From NCBI GenBank assembly GCA_949775045.1, contig OX459095.1, forward strand, positions 31,492,064 to 31,556,063: a stretch of 64,000 nt of DNA, read 5' to 3'. Under the pieces are notes generated by a model, which was given only the letters and a program-made list of their open reading frames with translations, was not told the DNA's origin and made no database searches. Both the position numbers and the translations under genes were made by a program. How positions within the stretch are numbered: the stretch's first letter is position 1; each line of letters begins with the position of its first letter. The DNA is from Metridium senile. Taxonomy: Eukaryota > Cnidaria > Anthozoa > Actiniaria > Metridiidae. Of this stretch, positions 25,660 through 64,000 are shown piece after piece.

Positions 25660-27497
25660 CTTAATAATAATAATAATAATAATTTATTTCTTTATGGAAC
25701 GCATTATACAAAGTCTCAATGCGTTTTACAAAAAATATATAAAACTAGAAAAATTATATTGGACAATTACATTAAAATATCAATTTACAAAAAATAATAT
25801 ATTATATAAATATTAAAAAAGTTTTTTAAAAAAATGTCTAAAATCTAAAGTTAAAATGAAAAAACCGGAATAGAAAAAATAAAATATTAAATATTTTTGA
25901 AAAGGAATGTCTTAAGTCTAGCTTTAAAAATACCAAGAGTCTCAGCACTACGTATATGTGTAGGTAAAGTGTTCCACAGTTTAGGACCAGCGACAGAGTA
26001 AGCTCTATCACCATAACTTTTGGTATTGGACCTTGGCACAAGTAGATCATTCTTAGCCATAGATCTTAGACAGCGGGTGGTAGGTTTTATTTGTAGGAGA
26101 TCTCTGAGATATGCAGGAGCCAGACCATTCTGCGATTTGTATGTTAGTAGAAGCAACTTAAAGGTGATACGCTGTTTAACTGGAAGCCAATGAAGTTTGT
26201 GTAGCAGATCAGAAGAGTGAGTGTCGGTCTTTGGTCTCAATACAACTCTTGCTGCTGCATTTTGTACCCTTTGGATCTTCTTAATTTCGTACTCGGGGAG
26301 ACCAAAAAGGAGGCTGTTGTACTGATCCAAGCGAGATGTCACAAAGGCATGGATCAGTTTCTCGGTAGTTGGAACATCAAGATATTTACGAATCTTGTTG
26401 ATGTTACTAAGGGCAAGAAACGATGACTTACAAGAATTACTAATCTGTTGTTTAAAGGACAGACTCTGATCAATGATGACGCCAAGATTTCTTGCTTCAG
26501 ACTTTGTATGAACAATTTCATTACCAAATGGGATATTAGAGATATTTGCAATAGAGCGAGAAAACTTTGAATGGATATGGAGAACCTCAGTCTTGTGGTC
26601 ATTCAGAGCAAGCTTGTTGTGGACAGACCAGGATTTAATGTCACATAAACAGTTTTGAACCAGCAGGATTGCCTTGTCATGGTCAGCTTTATCAATAATT
26701 ATGTAGAGTTGAGTGTCGTCAGCATATGTCATTGCATTAACTCTGTGAGCTACAAAGATGTCCTCCAACTGCGCAACGTAGAGACAGAAGAATAAGGGGC
26801 CAAGAACGGAGCCCTGCGGGACACCATAATGGATCACTGAAGGATCAGATTGAGTATTTCCAATGTTTACAAACTGTGTACGACCTTGAAAGTATGATCT
26901 AATCCAGGCAAGAGCACTGCCAGTTATTCCAAAACGATGTTGTAGTCGTGTTAGAAGAATGTCGTGATCGATCATGTCAAAGGCAGCAGAGTAATCAAGC
27001 AATATAAGTAACGCTTCAGAGCCATTGTCAATTGCCCTTAGAAGGTCATTCTGGACACGTAGTAAAGCTGTCTCAGTGCTATGGAACTGGCGATATGCAG
27101 ACTGGAGTTTTGGATACAGATTGTTGGACGAGAGATGGCAATGTATTTGTTGTGAAACAATACGTTCCAGGATCTTTGACAGGAAAGGCAAGTTAGAGAT
27201 CGGTCTGTAGTTGTTTAGCATTTCAGGATCAAGTGAGGACTTTTTCAGGCAAGGAGTGACACAGGCAGCTTTTAGATCATCAGGCATAAGGCAAGTAGTA
27301 AAAGAAAGGTTGACAATTGTAGTTATGACAGGGATAAGAGTATTGATGCATTTCTTTAATATCACTGTAGGAATAGGATCCAGCTTACAAGACTTTGTAG
27401 GAGAATTATTAATGATTGACATCACAAGATCAGGATTAACAGAGGCAAAATCAGACAACTGAGATTGACAAACGTGGAAAAATGAGTAAAATAACAT
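25660..27497 (-). mobile_element. 5'-truncated LINE (CR1/L2-like) with open reverse transcriptase frame
   Basis: A 536-codon uninterrupted minus-strand frame ends at 25887. RT signatures are in order: NYRPISNLPFLSKILE (~96), LDYSAAFDMIDHD (~167), HYGVPQGSVLGPLFF (~223) and YADDTQLY (~258). A C-terminal region follows with LHWLPVKQRITFK, VAGPKLWNTLP and FKARLKTFLF. These are typical of jockey/CR1/L2-group elements. The apurinic endonuclease domain and 5' end are missing. The 3' end has an (ATA/ATT)n tail at 25666-25685 and the widespread GCGTTTTACA tail motif. The open frame and same orientation as the surrounding gene suggest a fairly recent intronic or 3'-flanking insertion. Confidence 0.9.
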
Positions 27498-27993
27498 GCT
27501 AATGAGTAAAAAAACATGCTAATGAGTAAAAAAACATGCTAATGAGTAAAATATCATGCTAATGAGTAAAATAACATGCTAATGAGTAAAATAACATGCT
27601 AATGAGTAAAATAACATGCTAATGAGTAAAATAACATGCTAATCAGTAAAAAAACATGCTAATGAGTAAAATGACATGCTAATGAGTAAAATAACATGCT
27701 AATGAGTAAAATAACATGCTAATGAGTAAAATTAAATAACATGCTAATGAGTAAAATTAAATAACATGCTAATGAGTAAAATAACATGCTAATGAGTAAA
27801 ATAACATGCTAATGAGTAAAACAACATGCTAATGAGTAAAATGACATGCTGATGAGTAAAACATGCTAATGAGTAAAATAACATGCTAATGAGTAAAACA
27901 ACATGCTAATGAGTAAAATAACATGCTAATGAGTAAAACAACATGCTAATGAGTAAAATGACATGCTGATGAGTAAAAAAAACATGCTAATGA
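27480..27993. repeat. 20-bp minisatellite, CATGCTAATGAGTAAAATAA unit
   Basis: About 25 tandem units of 19-25 bases, mostly 20, with variants at the AAATAA part. It begins exactly at the 5' truncation point of the LINE. Each unit holds ATGCTAAT, one base from the POU octamer ATGCAAAT. Spacers are absent, so it is not a CRISPR array. Confidence 0.93.
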
Positions 27994-28236
27994 GCATCGT
28001 GCGTGGTTGAACGTTTGGGTGACACAAAGTAAAAGGAAAAATTTTTTGCACAATCCTTACAAATTAATATGGGCTGAAATCACACACCCCATTAGCAAGT
28101 CATTTTACACCTATGCTCATTTACATGTTAAAAGTGGGTAAAACGGAAACGTTCAAATAGCTCATCAAGTGTGGTATGAAGTGATCCTTCATCGTAACTT
28201 GCATTGGATGTTTTTTTTTTTGCTGTTTCTATTGAA

Positions 28237-28590
28237 TAGACCAAATCGGCTTACGCGTTGCTATGTACGTTTCCACTCAATTGAAAACCACTGGGGTATA
28301 TTTTCCACGTGATATCGAAATACATAAATAATCTTATTCCCAAAAGATTTGAATTGCAGTGGAACCCCACCTTACGGCCACCCGCTTAATACGGCCACCC
28401 CGTTTTTGCGGCCATGCAGTTTTTTAGGTCCCGACGAAATGCATGCCCATACATTTTCAATAAAATTTACCCGCTTAATACGGCCACCCCGTTAATAAGG
28501 TCACTTTGGACTGTCCCTTCGGTGGCCGGAATAACGGGGTTCCACTGTGGTTGCCAACATACATAGCAATGCGTTAGCCGATTTGGTCTA
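28237..28590. mobile_element. TA-flanked MITE (TAGACC TIR) with nested MITE
   Basis: TIR TAGACCAAATCGGCTTACGC on the left with a matching complement on the right. The same family is at 39137-39318. Nested near 28366-28551 is a second element with CAGTGGAACCCC / GGGGTTCCACTG ends. Terminal TA fits Tc1/mariner-like insertion. A ~55-base stretch just beyond its right end recurs at about 28937-28992. Confidence 0.75.
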
Positions 28591-28691
28591 TTGTATCCGG
28601 TACACAGAGAAGAAATGATGAAATACAACATACGCATTGTGTTCCTTTGATTTCGAAGTTTCAAATGTTCGCTAGAAAAGTCATGTGTTAC

Positions 28692-56943
<28,252 letters not shown>

Positions 56944-59488
56944 AAAGACGTTGTCAAATTGTCTGAATAGAGCTCAATGGCATCTCGAACTTTACTTACA
57001 ATGACAATCATTGTTAGTATATTTTCTTGAGGTATAAATAAAGTCTTTCGACGATGAGAATTTAGATATTGTGGTCAAAGAAATCACTACATTCATTCAC
57101 ATGGCTTTGTAGCGCGAACATTCAGAATTGACACAGGGAACCCGCAATATACTAAGTAGCCAGGCCTTCTTTTTTCTTCCGGACTTGACGAGAGTTTTAA
57201 AACATTGATATATTTTCTTTTTCTTCGAACAACACTTTTATGATGGTTTTTGTTGCAAATTGCAAGAAAAAATTAATTCAGCTAGTTAATTTTCATTTTT
57301 TTTTTTAAATACATGCGTGTTTGAAAGATCATTAGTTCTGAGCAAGGGCCTTTCAGAAGCAAGGCCTTAATTTAACGTATTCTAAAGTTTTTAGATATAT
57401 CTGAGTGTGAAATCTAATTAATGTAACACCACAAACAACAATTTTCGTGTGATATTTTTATTATTTTATTATTTACAGCTTTGACTTAAAGAGAAAAGAG
57501 GCGGCCATGCATTAATGGGAGGGGGATGGAGGGTGGATATATCACACAAATCTATCCCCTTTGCCTATAAAAGAACGGCCGTCTGTGCAGACTTAAAACA
57601 ACAGCATTATTTGGATGGACGTAATTTACTATCAATATTTTGTGCATTCAATTGTTGTAATTATATATAAAATTAGATATCGATGTGCATTTCGTAAAGC
57701 TAGAAATAAGAATAAATTCAATATTAAATTGCAATTGCCCTTCGTACGTTTACTGACGTGGTATTAACCCGCCCGAGTCGAAAGTTCAGTTATATGCAAA
57801 TGATTTTGAACAATGGGTTGAAGTCGAGGCTTTCGGGCGAAAACAATAGGTTTGCCCGAAAGGCTCGATTTGAATCCATTGTTTGAAATCATTTGCATAT
57901 AACTGTAATAACAGCTATTTTCAAAAATACCCCTAAAAGATACCTTAAGTCTTTTAAAAAGGGCGTGGCTGGATGAATTTGACCCCCTACGAGATACCAC
58001 ATATAATAATAATATACGTATCAGAAACGAATATCGATTAGCTCTTCTCTTCTTTTTCGACACCCTAAGAGATACCAGAAATGCTAATTTTCACGCCTAA
58101 TAATGTCGGTATTTTTATAGACTGCGAGCAGTCCCTACTTTTCCCTCCGGATTCAGAAAATTTTAACTTTAATAAAACGAGCAAGCGGGGATTGGGGGCG
58201 AGTTGGGGAGGGGAGAAGGGTAGAGGAAAAGCCCCCAATCCCCGCTCGATCGTCCACAGGGAGCCCAAGCTCATCACTTGTGATCTTTTACAGTAAATGT
58301 ATGGAGTCGAGAGATATCCTTTCGCTGTGCCTCAAATTTACAATAATAAAAACTTTTTTTTACGTAGATAGTTGTGTATAACTGTTTTGTAGTCTGTGAC
58401 CGAGTTTTAGCTCATTTAGAACGATTTTGACGAAAATACCCCAGAAAGACAAAGAAGTCTTCCATACATTTACTGTAAAAGATCACAAGTGATGAGCTTG
58501 GGCTCCCTGTGGATCGTCCGTGTTTTATTTAAATGCTCATGTTTTCCTCGGAATCTGGAGAGAGAAGAAGGGACTATTCGCAGTCTAGTATTTTTATCGT
58601 AGTTTTGATTAAAATCAATTTATTACAAGTTTCGAAATATTCAGTTTAAAACCTTACACTAGCTTGCTATGCATGATATAGTCAAACACATACAACTAAC
58701 AAATCTTTTGAAGAAGCTGTTAGCTTCGTCTGCGACAAAGATTTTCGAATAGCCTGCCATAAACAGACTTCGAGTCTTTGTTGTCAATAATGAATTATGA
58801 AAGAAAATGACTTTTCAATCCGAATTATGAACCATTTTGTCACTAAAATTTAAGAAAACATATTATACATCTTTTTGGTCAAATCCTTTTCAAATACAGC
58901 ATCCACAGCTTATATTTTAATATTGACGAAATGACTGCGTATTGCATGGCTTATTCGTTTTTTAAGGAAAAAAACATCAAAATTGTTTTTCAGTATTCAT
59001 ACTTTAAACTACCTTGCTTGGCAAAAATTTCTTTAAAAAAATTATTTCCTTCTCTTCTAGAGGATGGAAATAAGAAGATGTCTGCCAAGCAGGGTAACTA
59101 GAAACCGAATAATACATAAAAAAAGTAATATATTCTCACCAGGGAAACCAACGCACAAAGCCAATCGGAGCCGTCTAAGATATGCAAGAATCGTCCCAAG
59201 TCTATCGCGAAAGGGCAAGCCCTGGGAGAATATGTTCCATCGCTGCAGGGAGGTGGGTGGGTCGTGAACGCCTTAAACTTGCAACGTCCCAATTTCACTG
59301 AACTAGGAATAAACTATGATACGGCATGCTTTTACAGGAGATTGGGGTCTAAAGCTACGCAACCCCCCCCCCCCCCCCCCTCCCCGGACCTCGCAGGGTA
59401 ATTAAAATCGACTAAACATGTTTAATTTGGCTTTTTGAGTGTATTTCCCAAGTGAGAATAGTGAAGGAGCCCGTTCCGCTAATTGGTC
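56944..59488. other. Intergenic between the two minus-strand genes
   Basis: Holds the presumed promoter of the RRM/F-box/LRR gene just above 56943. It also has a hairpin at about 57785-57905 (arm AGTTATATGCAAATGATTT, containing the octamer ATGCAAAT) and a CACAGG element at 58255-58511. No other gene recognised. Confidence 0.55.
58255..58511. mobile_element. CACAGG-TIR MITE
   Basis: Arms CACAGGGAGCCCAAGCTCAT / complement, ~55 bases, exact 7-base duplication GATCGTC (58248-58254, 58512-58518). Confidence 0.92.
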
Positions 59489-62400
59489 TCAATAAAGACC
59501 AAAGGGTTTGCCGAGAGAGACTGGTTCTTTGTTCTGTGTATAAAATAGTGGATACTTGGTGAAGAAGCCAACGATGGCAGGAAGAGAATCAAAAGCGTGT
59601 CGACCAATGACGAACTTTTTACTTGGAGTAGTCTCAATAGGAAAGTGACGAACTCTGAATCAAAAGAAAATGAGGTTAGAAGTTTCTCATAAAAAGATAC
59701 TGAATCAGAATAAACTAAGAGGCGTGAATGCATATAGATGTAAAGTGTGGCTTCAAAAGTTCAAAAGTTCAAAGGCTTTTATTTACCACATACACACAAG
59801 ATAAATTTACAATGAAAAAAGAAAAGAATAGGTGGAGGATGCAAGAGACTTGGCTTGAAGATTGGGACGTGTATTTTAACGTTTAAAAACGTTAAAAACG
59901 TTATTTAAGTTAATATGTTTTTTTTTATAAACTGCTGTAACACAAGTTCAGAATCACGTTTACCGTTTACTATTCCTTGGTATATCGAAAAGATAAAAAA
60001 ACAACAACAACAACAAGCAGACAGATATGTGTAGGTAGAAATACAGACGACGAGGCGAACAAACACCCCCCCCCCCCCCCCCCCCCTGGGAGGGGCTCAT
60101 ACAAATGGACACACAAACAGGTCGAAACAGAGAGACTCGAGAAAGACAATTAATTACACAGACTGGAATCAAAGGAATAGGCAAAAGTCAGAACGACAAG
60201 CAGTGCAAACAGCAAACAGCAACCAGGCAAACGACAGATGGACAAGAAGAAAGTTATAGCCACGGAGAGAGAGACATGCAGTTACTATTCTAACTTACTT
60301 CTTGGAGAACATCACTGATAAAACATACGACGCAAACTGTAAAGATAAAGTACATGTACAATAAATCCACGTGTTCTTATTAATGTGATTCTTTACAGTG
60401 CGACTACTGCAACCGGGGCCACCAAAACATAATTATCCAATCACGATCGACAATATGAACAATAGAATCTCTACAGATGTTTGATGTTTTTGCTTAAAAT
60501 GCTAATAATTTTCATTATATGTGAACGGAATAGATCAAGATTGAATAAGAAACATCTTAGCCTGTGAGAACTTTCTACAATTTTTTGTTTGATCTAAAAA
60601 ATATATATTTTGAAATTTGTCTGGGTAGCCCCGGTTTCAGTAGTCGCACTAGTACTGTAAACGGTTCTCAAGCCTTACCCTTTGTGTACTCTCTCTAATC
60701 ATGAAGTCCAGTTCGTTTGCACTCTGAAATATATAAAAAAATATATAAGGTCAATTCCCATATGGTCTAGCGGTTAGGATTCCTGGATTCCAACCAGGTA
60801 GACCCAGCTCGACTGTCGGTTAGGGAAGAAATGAGTGCAGTTTTCATATGCCTCTTTTTTGAGTTTTCACGTTCAATTTGGATATAAGATCATTTTCTGG
60901 TATTTTGAATATATTTCAGCAAAAGCATGAGCACTCTAAATGGCAGATACACACCAGACACAAGTCACTGAGAATTGAGTCCAAGTTCCCTTCGTCGTAA
61001 GATGTTAAATTTGAAAATCTTTGTCACCGCGACAAAATTCAATTTAGTTTGCATTCGTGAGTATAGTCGCAGCAACAAATAGAAGCAATATTCACGAAGC
61101 GACATATTGCAGCGCCATATAGACAGTCGTGTTCTCGCAGAGTATGTACAGTACTGCGATACATTCTGCAGCAAAATATAAAATTAACCAATAACAATTA
61201 TGATTTAAAAACCCTGCACTATTTCTATAGTATAATCCTAAAACAATGCCTTTAAAAATCTCTTTGTGTGCAACAATAGAGTACAAACACTAAAGCCTGG
61301 TTTTCACTAGCGACGCAACGCAAGTGCAAACGCAAGCGCAAGCATGTGAAAACGAGACGTGAATAAGCGCAAGCGCAAACAAACTATTCACTAGTGCCAC
61401 GCGCAAGCACAAGAGCAAACGCAAGAAAAAAGGAAAATTTTTGATACCTTGCGCTTGCGTGGGCGGTTTTCCCTACGAAATAAGGCCTCTTGTGCTTGCG
61501 CTTGCGTCGCTAGTGAAAACCAGGCTTAAAAGTGTGCAACATAAATACCACTAAATACTGCTAAATTATGCAAATTCTTTTGTTCTCTATTGTTTAATCA
61601 ACACTATTTAGTGGTAAATAGTACAAAGTATTGCACACTTTTAGTGTTTGTAGTCTAGGTGTTCATATGTAAGTAAATCAAATGCCACCCATGGCCAACT
61701 CGTGGATCATTGTTAGAACATTTTGAAAGCGCTTACACTTTAGACCACTTTTAATGTTGACTATGTAGGTTATATTTAAACTAGACGCATATATCTGCGT
61801 GAACTCGGACTCCATTACGATTATGTAATTATTTTCTCGGATTAGCTTGAGATGATTTGAAGCGAAAAATAAGTATTCAATGTTGTTGTTTTATTTGTAT
61901 TTTTTTGGTTGTCCTCCATTTCCCTTACGGTCCGACGTTCCGTCAGTCCGTGATCCTCTGACAAGTCTACTTTTAACTGGTTCGATCTTCGGTTCGTGCA
62001 GAGATACATGCGAGTTCAAAGAGTGTCTAAGAAACAGTGTTATTAAGTTGTTCTTGCAAAATAAACGCCAGAAAAAGCAAAATAGATAGTCATTGAAGCA
62101 ATTGGTGTTATATTTGAGGCAATTTGGGCTGTTGGGTGTAGTTTTCAGAGAGGCCGTTTCAGCTGTTTATTGTTGTTGTCGAGCTTGACCTGGAGGTTTA
62201 ACTGAAACGATCACGTTATCTGACATATTGTAAAGAAAGAAATATTACTTTCATCTACATATACATAGATCGTTAAGTTGAACTGCTAGATAATAGGGTG
62301 AAGCGATTTAAGTTTTGCGAATATCAATAAGTTTGTTGTTCTGTGCAAGAATCTAAGAGCTCGGCAATCGCCTGAAGTTTCAATCGCCGATCTGAAGCTT

Positions 62401-63527
62401 GTACGAATTAATAGTAGTCAATAAAATAAACTATTGACAGATAAACTCGTAACTTTAATCAAAAATATAAAAGAAATAATTACAATAAGCAATATATTTA
62501 CCCTAAAACATCACTCAAGTATCATACTGTTGTTGCTTCACTGCTAGTGTGTATCGTACTCTCTAAGAATGCTTACAATACTGTTAAATATCCAGTAGTA
62601 ACAGCTTCGTCCTTTGTAATTGGTTGTGAATCCATTCCATAGCATTGTGAAAGGATGGATAAAAAGTAGCTTCTGTTTATAGCAGGGAAGATTTCTCGAT
62701 AAATTTCATCATAATAAGTTGCTTCGCTTAGTTCGCTCGTAAATTGCACGATCTTTAGTAAAATTCACAGTGACCATTTCCGAAAACATTCGACATAAAC
62801 TTATGTGTAATTCTACTGCGAATCATGTGGCGTGAGCACATAAAATATGAGAGTATTCGCGATTACTTCGACCTTCGACGAATCATACTAGTATCCATGT
62901 GCTCGAAGTACGCTGACCAAGATATTGGGGCTCAAAAGCTTACACATCTAGTGAGTGAGCTGAGTGAGTGAGTGAGTGAGTGAGTGACACTTCCAGTTCA
63001 AAAGCCCCATCCCAATAACTCGAGGATCGTCGATCCACGAGTTAAAAAGGAACATATCAGGAAAAACAAAAGAAAGAGTTCCGCTTGAGCGACCTTCTTT
63101 TGTCTTTTAATTAATTCCTTTCCCTCTAAATTCCAAAAGTCAGGACAACGTTCTTGCATTTAGGTGTACATTACATTTGTTATTACTCGGGCTTCTGTGT
63201 ACGGAAAACCCGAGTCTAAACATGCAAGCGGTTCTTTTTTTACGTCGTCATCGTCGTCGTCTTGGTCCTCAAATTAGAAGGTCAGGTCCCATGCAGGCGT
63301 TCATAGGAACATGTGATCACGTGATGACATGTCACAATTTAAAGACAGAGACACCATTTCTCATTTGAAGCCCGAGAGATCGCCCGGATGGCGTTCTAGT
63401 TCAAAATTGAATAATATTCTAAGGTGATTACCATTCAAGTGAAATATGTTAAGAAATTTACTCACCCTTAGCATATGATCTTCACAAGACTGTCGATTCA
63501 TCTTACCATGAAACCAGGATTCACTTT
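59489..63527 (-). CDS. C-terminal SH2 domain of an adaptor-like protein (5' partial)
   Basis: Four in-phase exons: 63527-63466, 60723-60679, 60336-60299, 59654-59489 (stop 59491-59489). Joined, they give one complete SH2 domain. Strand/helix A is SWFHGKMNRQSCEDHMLR. The phosphotyrosine pocket is DFMIRES, with the key Arg of the FLVRES motif kept. Then follow YVLSVMFSKKVRHFPIE and KFVIGRHAFDSLPAIVGFF. The protein ends KPFGLY shortly after the domain, as in Nck-type adaptors whose SH2 is C-terminal, but identity with Nck is not clear. SH2 domains bind phosphotyrosine in kinase signalling. Upstream exons (beginning with one base completing the first codon) lie beyond 64000. Confidence 0.82.
60756..60827 (+). 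pseudogene. tRNA-Glu-derived pseudogene with TCC anticodon loop
   Basis: The first half is identical to the tRNA-Glu at 63813 (TCCCATATGGTCTAGCGGTT). The anticodon stem CCTGG/CCAGG is intact but its loop is ATTCCAA, giving TCC (Gly) instead of TTC. The T arm and acceptor stem are mismatched and the B box is degraded (GCTCGACTG), so it is probably inactive. It lies in an intron of the SH2 gene. Confidence 0.75.
61273..61655. mobile_element. MITE (AGAGTACAAACACTAAA) with nested Harbinger-like MITE
   Basis: The host MITE is the family seen at 42184-42330. Nested at 61294-61526 is a MITE with AGCCTGGTTTTCACTAGCGA ends and TAA on both sides (61291-61293, 61527-61529). The empty site is given by the 42184 copy (ACACTAAAAGTG). 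Confidence 0.88.
61660..63465. other. SH2-gene intron, no other gene recognised
   Basis: AT-rich. Includes a short (GTGA)n/(GAGT)n tract at about 62950-62985 and inverted pieces (CTCGGGCTTC / GAAGCCCGAG at 63186 and 63366) around a TCGTCGTC stretch. Confidence 0.45.
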
Positions 63528-63812
63528 CTGTAAAAAGATGTAACACCACTTATATACATACACATATACAAGAAACTCCTCCCCCCTCCTCCCCAGATTT
63601 TTGCCCATCCCAAATATTAAAGCCAGTCAAATATAAGAAAACTTCCAAAATGCTGTGTTTGATACAATAATAGCTGATACAACAGCTAATATTTCAGGTA
63701 AACAAATTCTTGGAATCAATGGGTAACCTAGAAGATTCTAAGTTCTAAGATAAAGATTTTAAGTGTCAGCGCAGGTATATTATCCTTATAATATTATCTT
63801 TATCAACATATT

Positions 63813-63884
63813 CCCATATGGTCTAGCGGTTAGGATTCCTGGTTTTCACCCAGGCGGCCCGGGTTCAACTCACGGTATGGGAAA
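63813..63884 (+). tRNA. tRNA-Glu (anticodon TTC)
   Basis: 72 bases. Acceptor TCCCATA/TATGGGA pairs fully; D-arm region TGGTCTAGCGGTTAGGA is the A box. The anticodon stem CCTGG/CCAGG has loop TTTTCAC (anticodon TTC), and the T arm has B box GGTTCAACTC with one stem mismatch. No intron. It is part of a tandem repeat of roughly 149 bases whose next copy starts at 63962. Confidence 0.93.
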
Positions 63885-63961
63885 ATGGATTAATATTTTG
63901 TATTACTTGTAGAAGAGAGCCAATACCAAAGCAGCACGGAATATTATCCTTATTAACATAT

Positions 63962-64000
63962 TCCCATATGGTCTAGCGGTTAAGATTCCTGGTTTTCACC
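63962..64000 (+). tRNA. tRNA-Glu, truncated by window end
   Basis: First 39 bases of a second copy, identical to the 63813 gene except GGTTAAGATT for GGTTAGGATT. The upstream flank (TATTATCCTTAT..AACATATTCCC) is repeated as well, so the array continues outside the window. Confidence 0.85.

Noticed and set aside
27480..27993. CRISPR-like array
   Set aside because: The repeat units are contiguous with no unique spacers, in an animal genome.
28100..28200. Possible linking exon (YDEGSLHTTLDELFERF) between exon 20 and the acidic exon
   Set aside because: The upstream sequence is A-rich, not a pyrimidine tract, and the phase does not join to exon 20.
57764..58063. 99-residue minus-strand frame with basic start
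   Set aside because: Half of it is a hairpin (57785-57905) and no splice partners or domains were found.

Overview
The window is AT-rich animal genomic DNA with spliced genes (GT..AG introns), tRNA genes, SINEs, LINEs and a very dense load of inverted-repeat DNA transposons. The repeat families and protein types suggest a basal metazoan, most likely an anthozoan cnidarian (coral or anemone). That placement rests on recalled repeat families and was not tested by a search. Nothing here looks bacterial or viral.

Layout. 0-3.2 kb: a decayed RecQ-like helicase gene (minus) broken by a MITE and a 2 kb inverted-repeat element. 3.3-3.8 kb: an intact single-exon cupin-fold (DUF985-type) gene (plus). 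5-23.9 kb: almost only nested transposable elements. They include foldback elements with hairpin arrays, a GGGTGT-TIR family with 9-10 bp target duplications and GGAC-rich subterminal repeats, CACAGG-TIR elements with 7 bp duplications, fragments of PIF1-like helicase, THAP and DDE transposase genes, and the C-terminal end of a LINE protein. 25.4-56.9 kb: one large minus-strand gene. I could assemble 20 exons by matching splice sites and codon phases; they encode at least 644 residues joining an N-terminal RRM, an F-box and a cysteine-type leucine-rich repeat solenoid. A 5'-truncated LINE, a 20 bp minisatellite and many MITEs sit in or beside its introns. 59.5-63.5 kb: the 3' half of a minus-strand gene ending in an SH2 domain; its 5' exons lie beyond the window. 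63.8-64 kb: a tandem tRNA-Glu(TTC) repeat that runs off the end.

The 9.2 kb intron between exons 18 and 19 of the RRM/F-box/LRR gene carries, on the opposite strand, three tandem copies of a four-exon gene for a small secretory-pathway membrane protein of about 198 residues. Copies 1 and 2 differ almost only at amino-acid-changing positions, while splice sites and most of the gene are identical. Their promoters carry different numbers of a ~115 bp unit with CRE-like TGACGT and CCAAT motifs. These nested, fast-changing paralogs and the RRM-F-box-LRR host gene are the most interesting content. The next is a 63 bp in-frame minisatellite that multiplies the splice acceptor of the host gene's exon 3.

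Intron annotations come from reading splice signals and phase, not from transcripts. Transposon superfamily names are inferred from target-duplication length and TIR start, and should be read as provisional.
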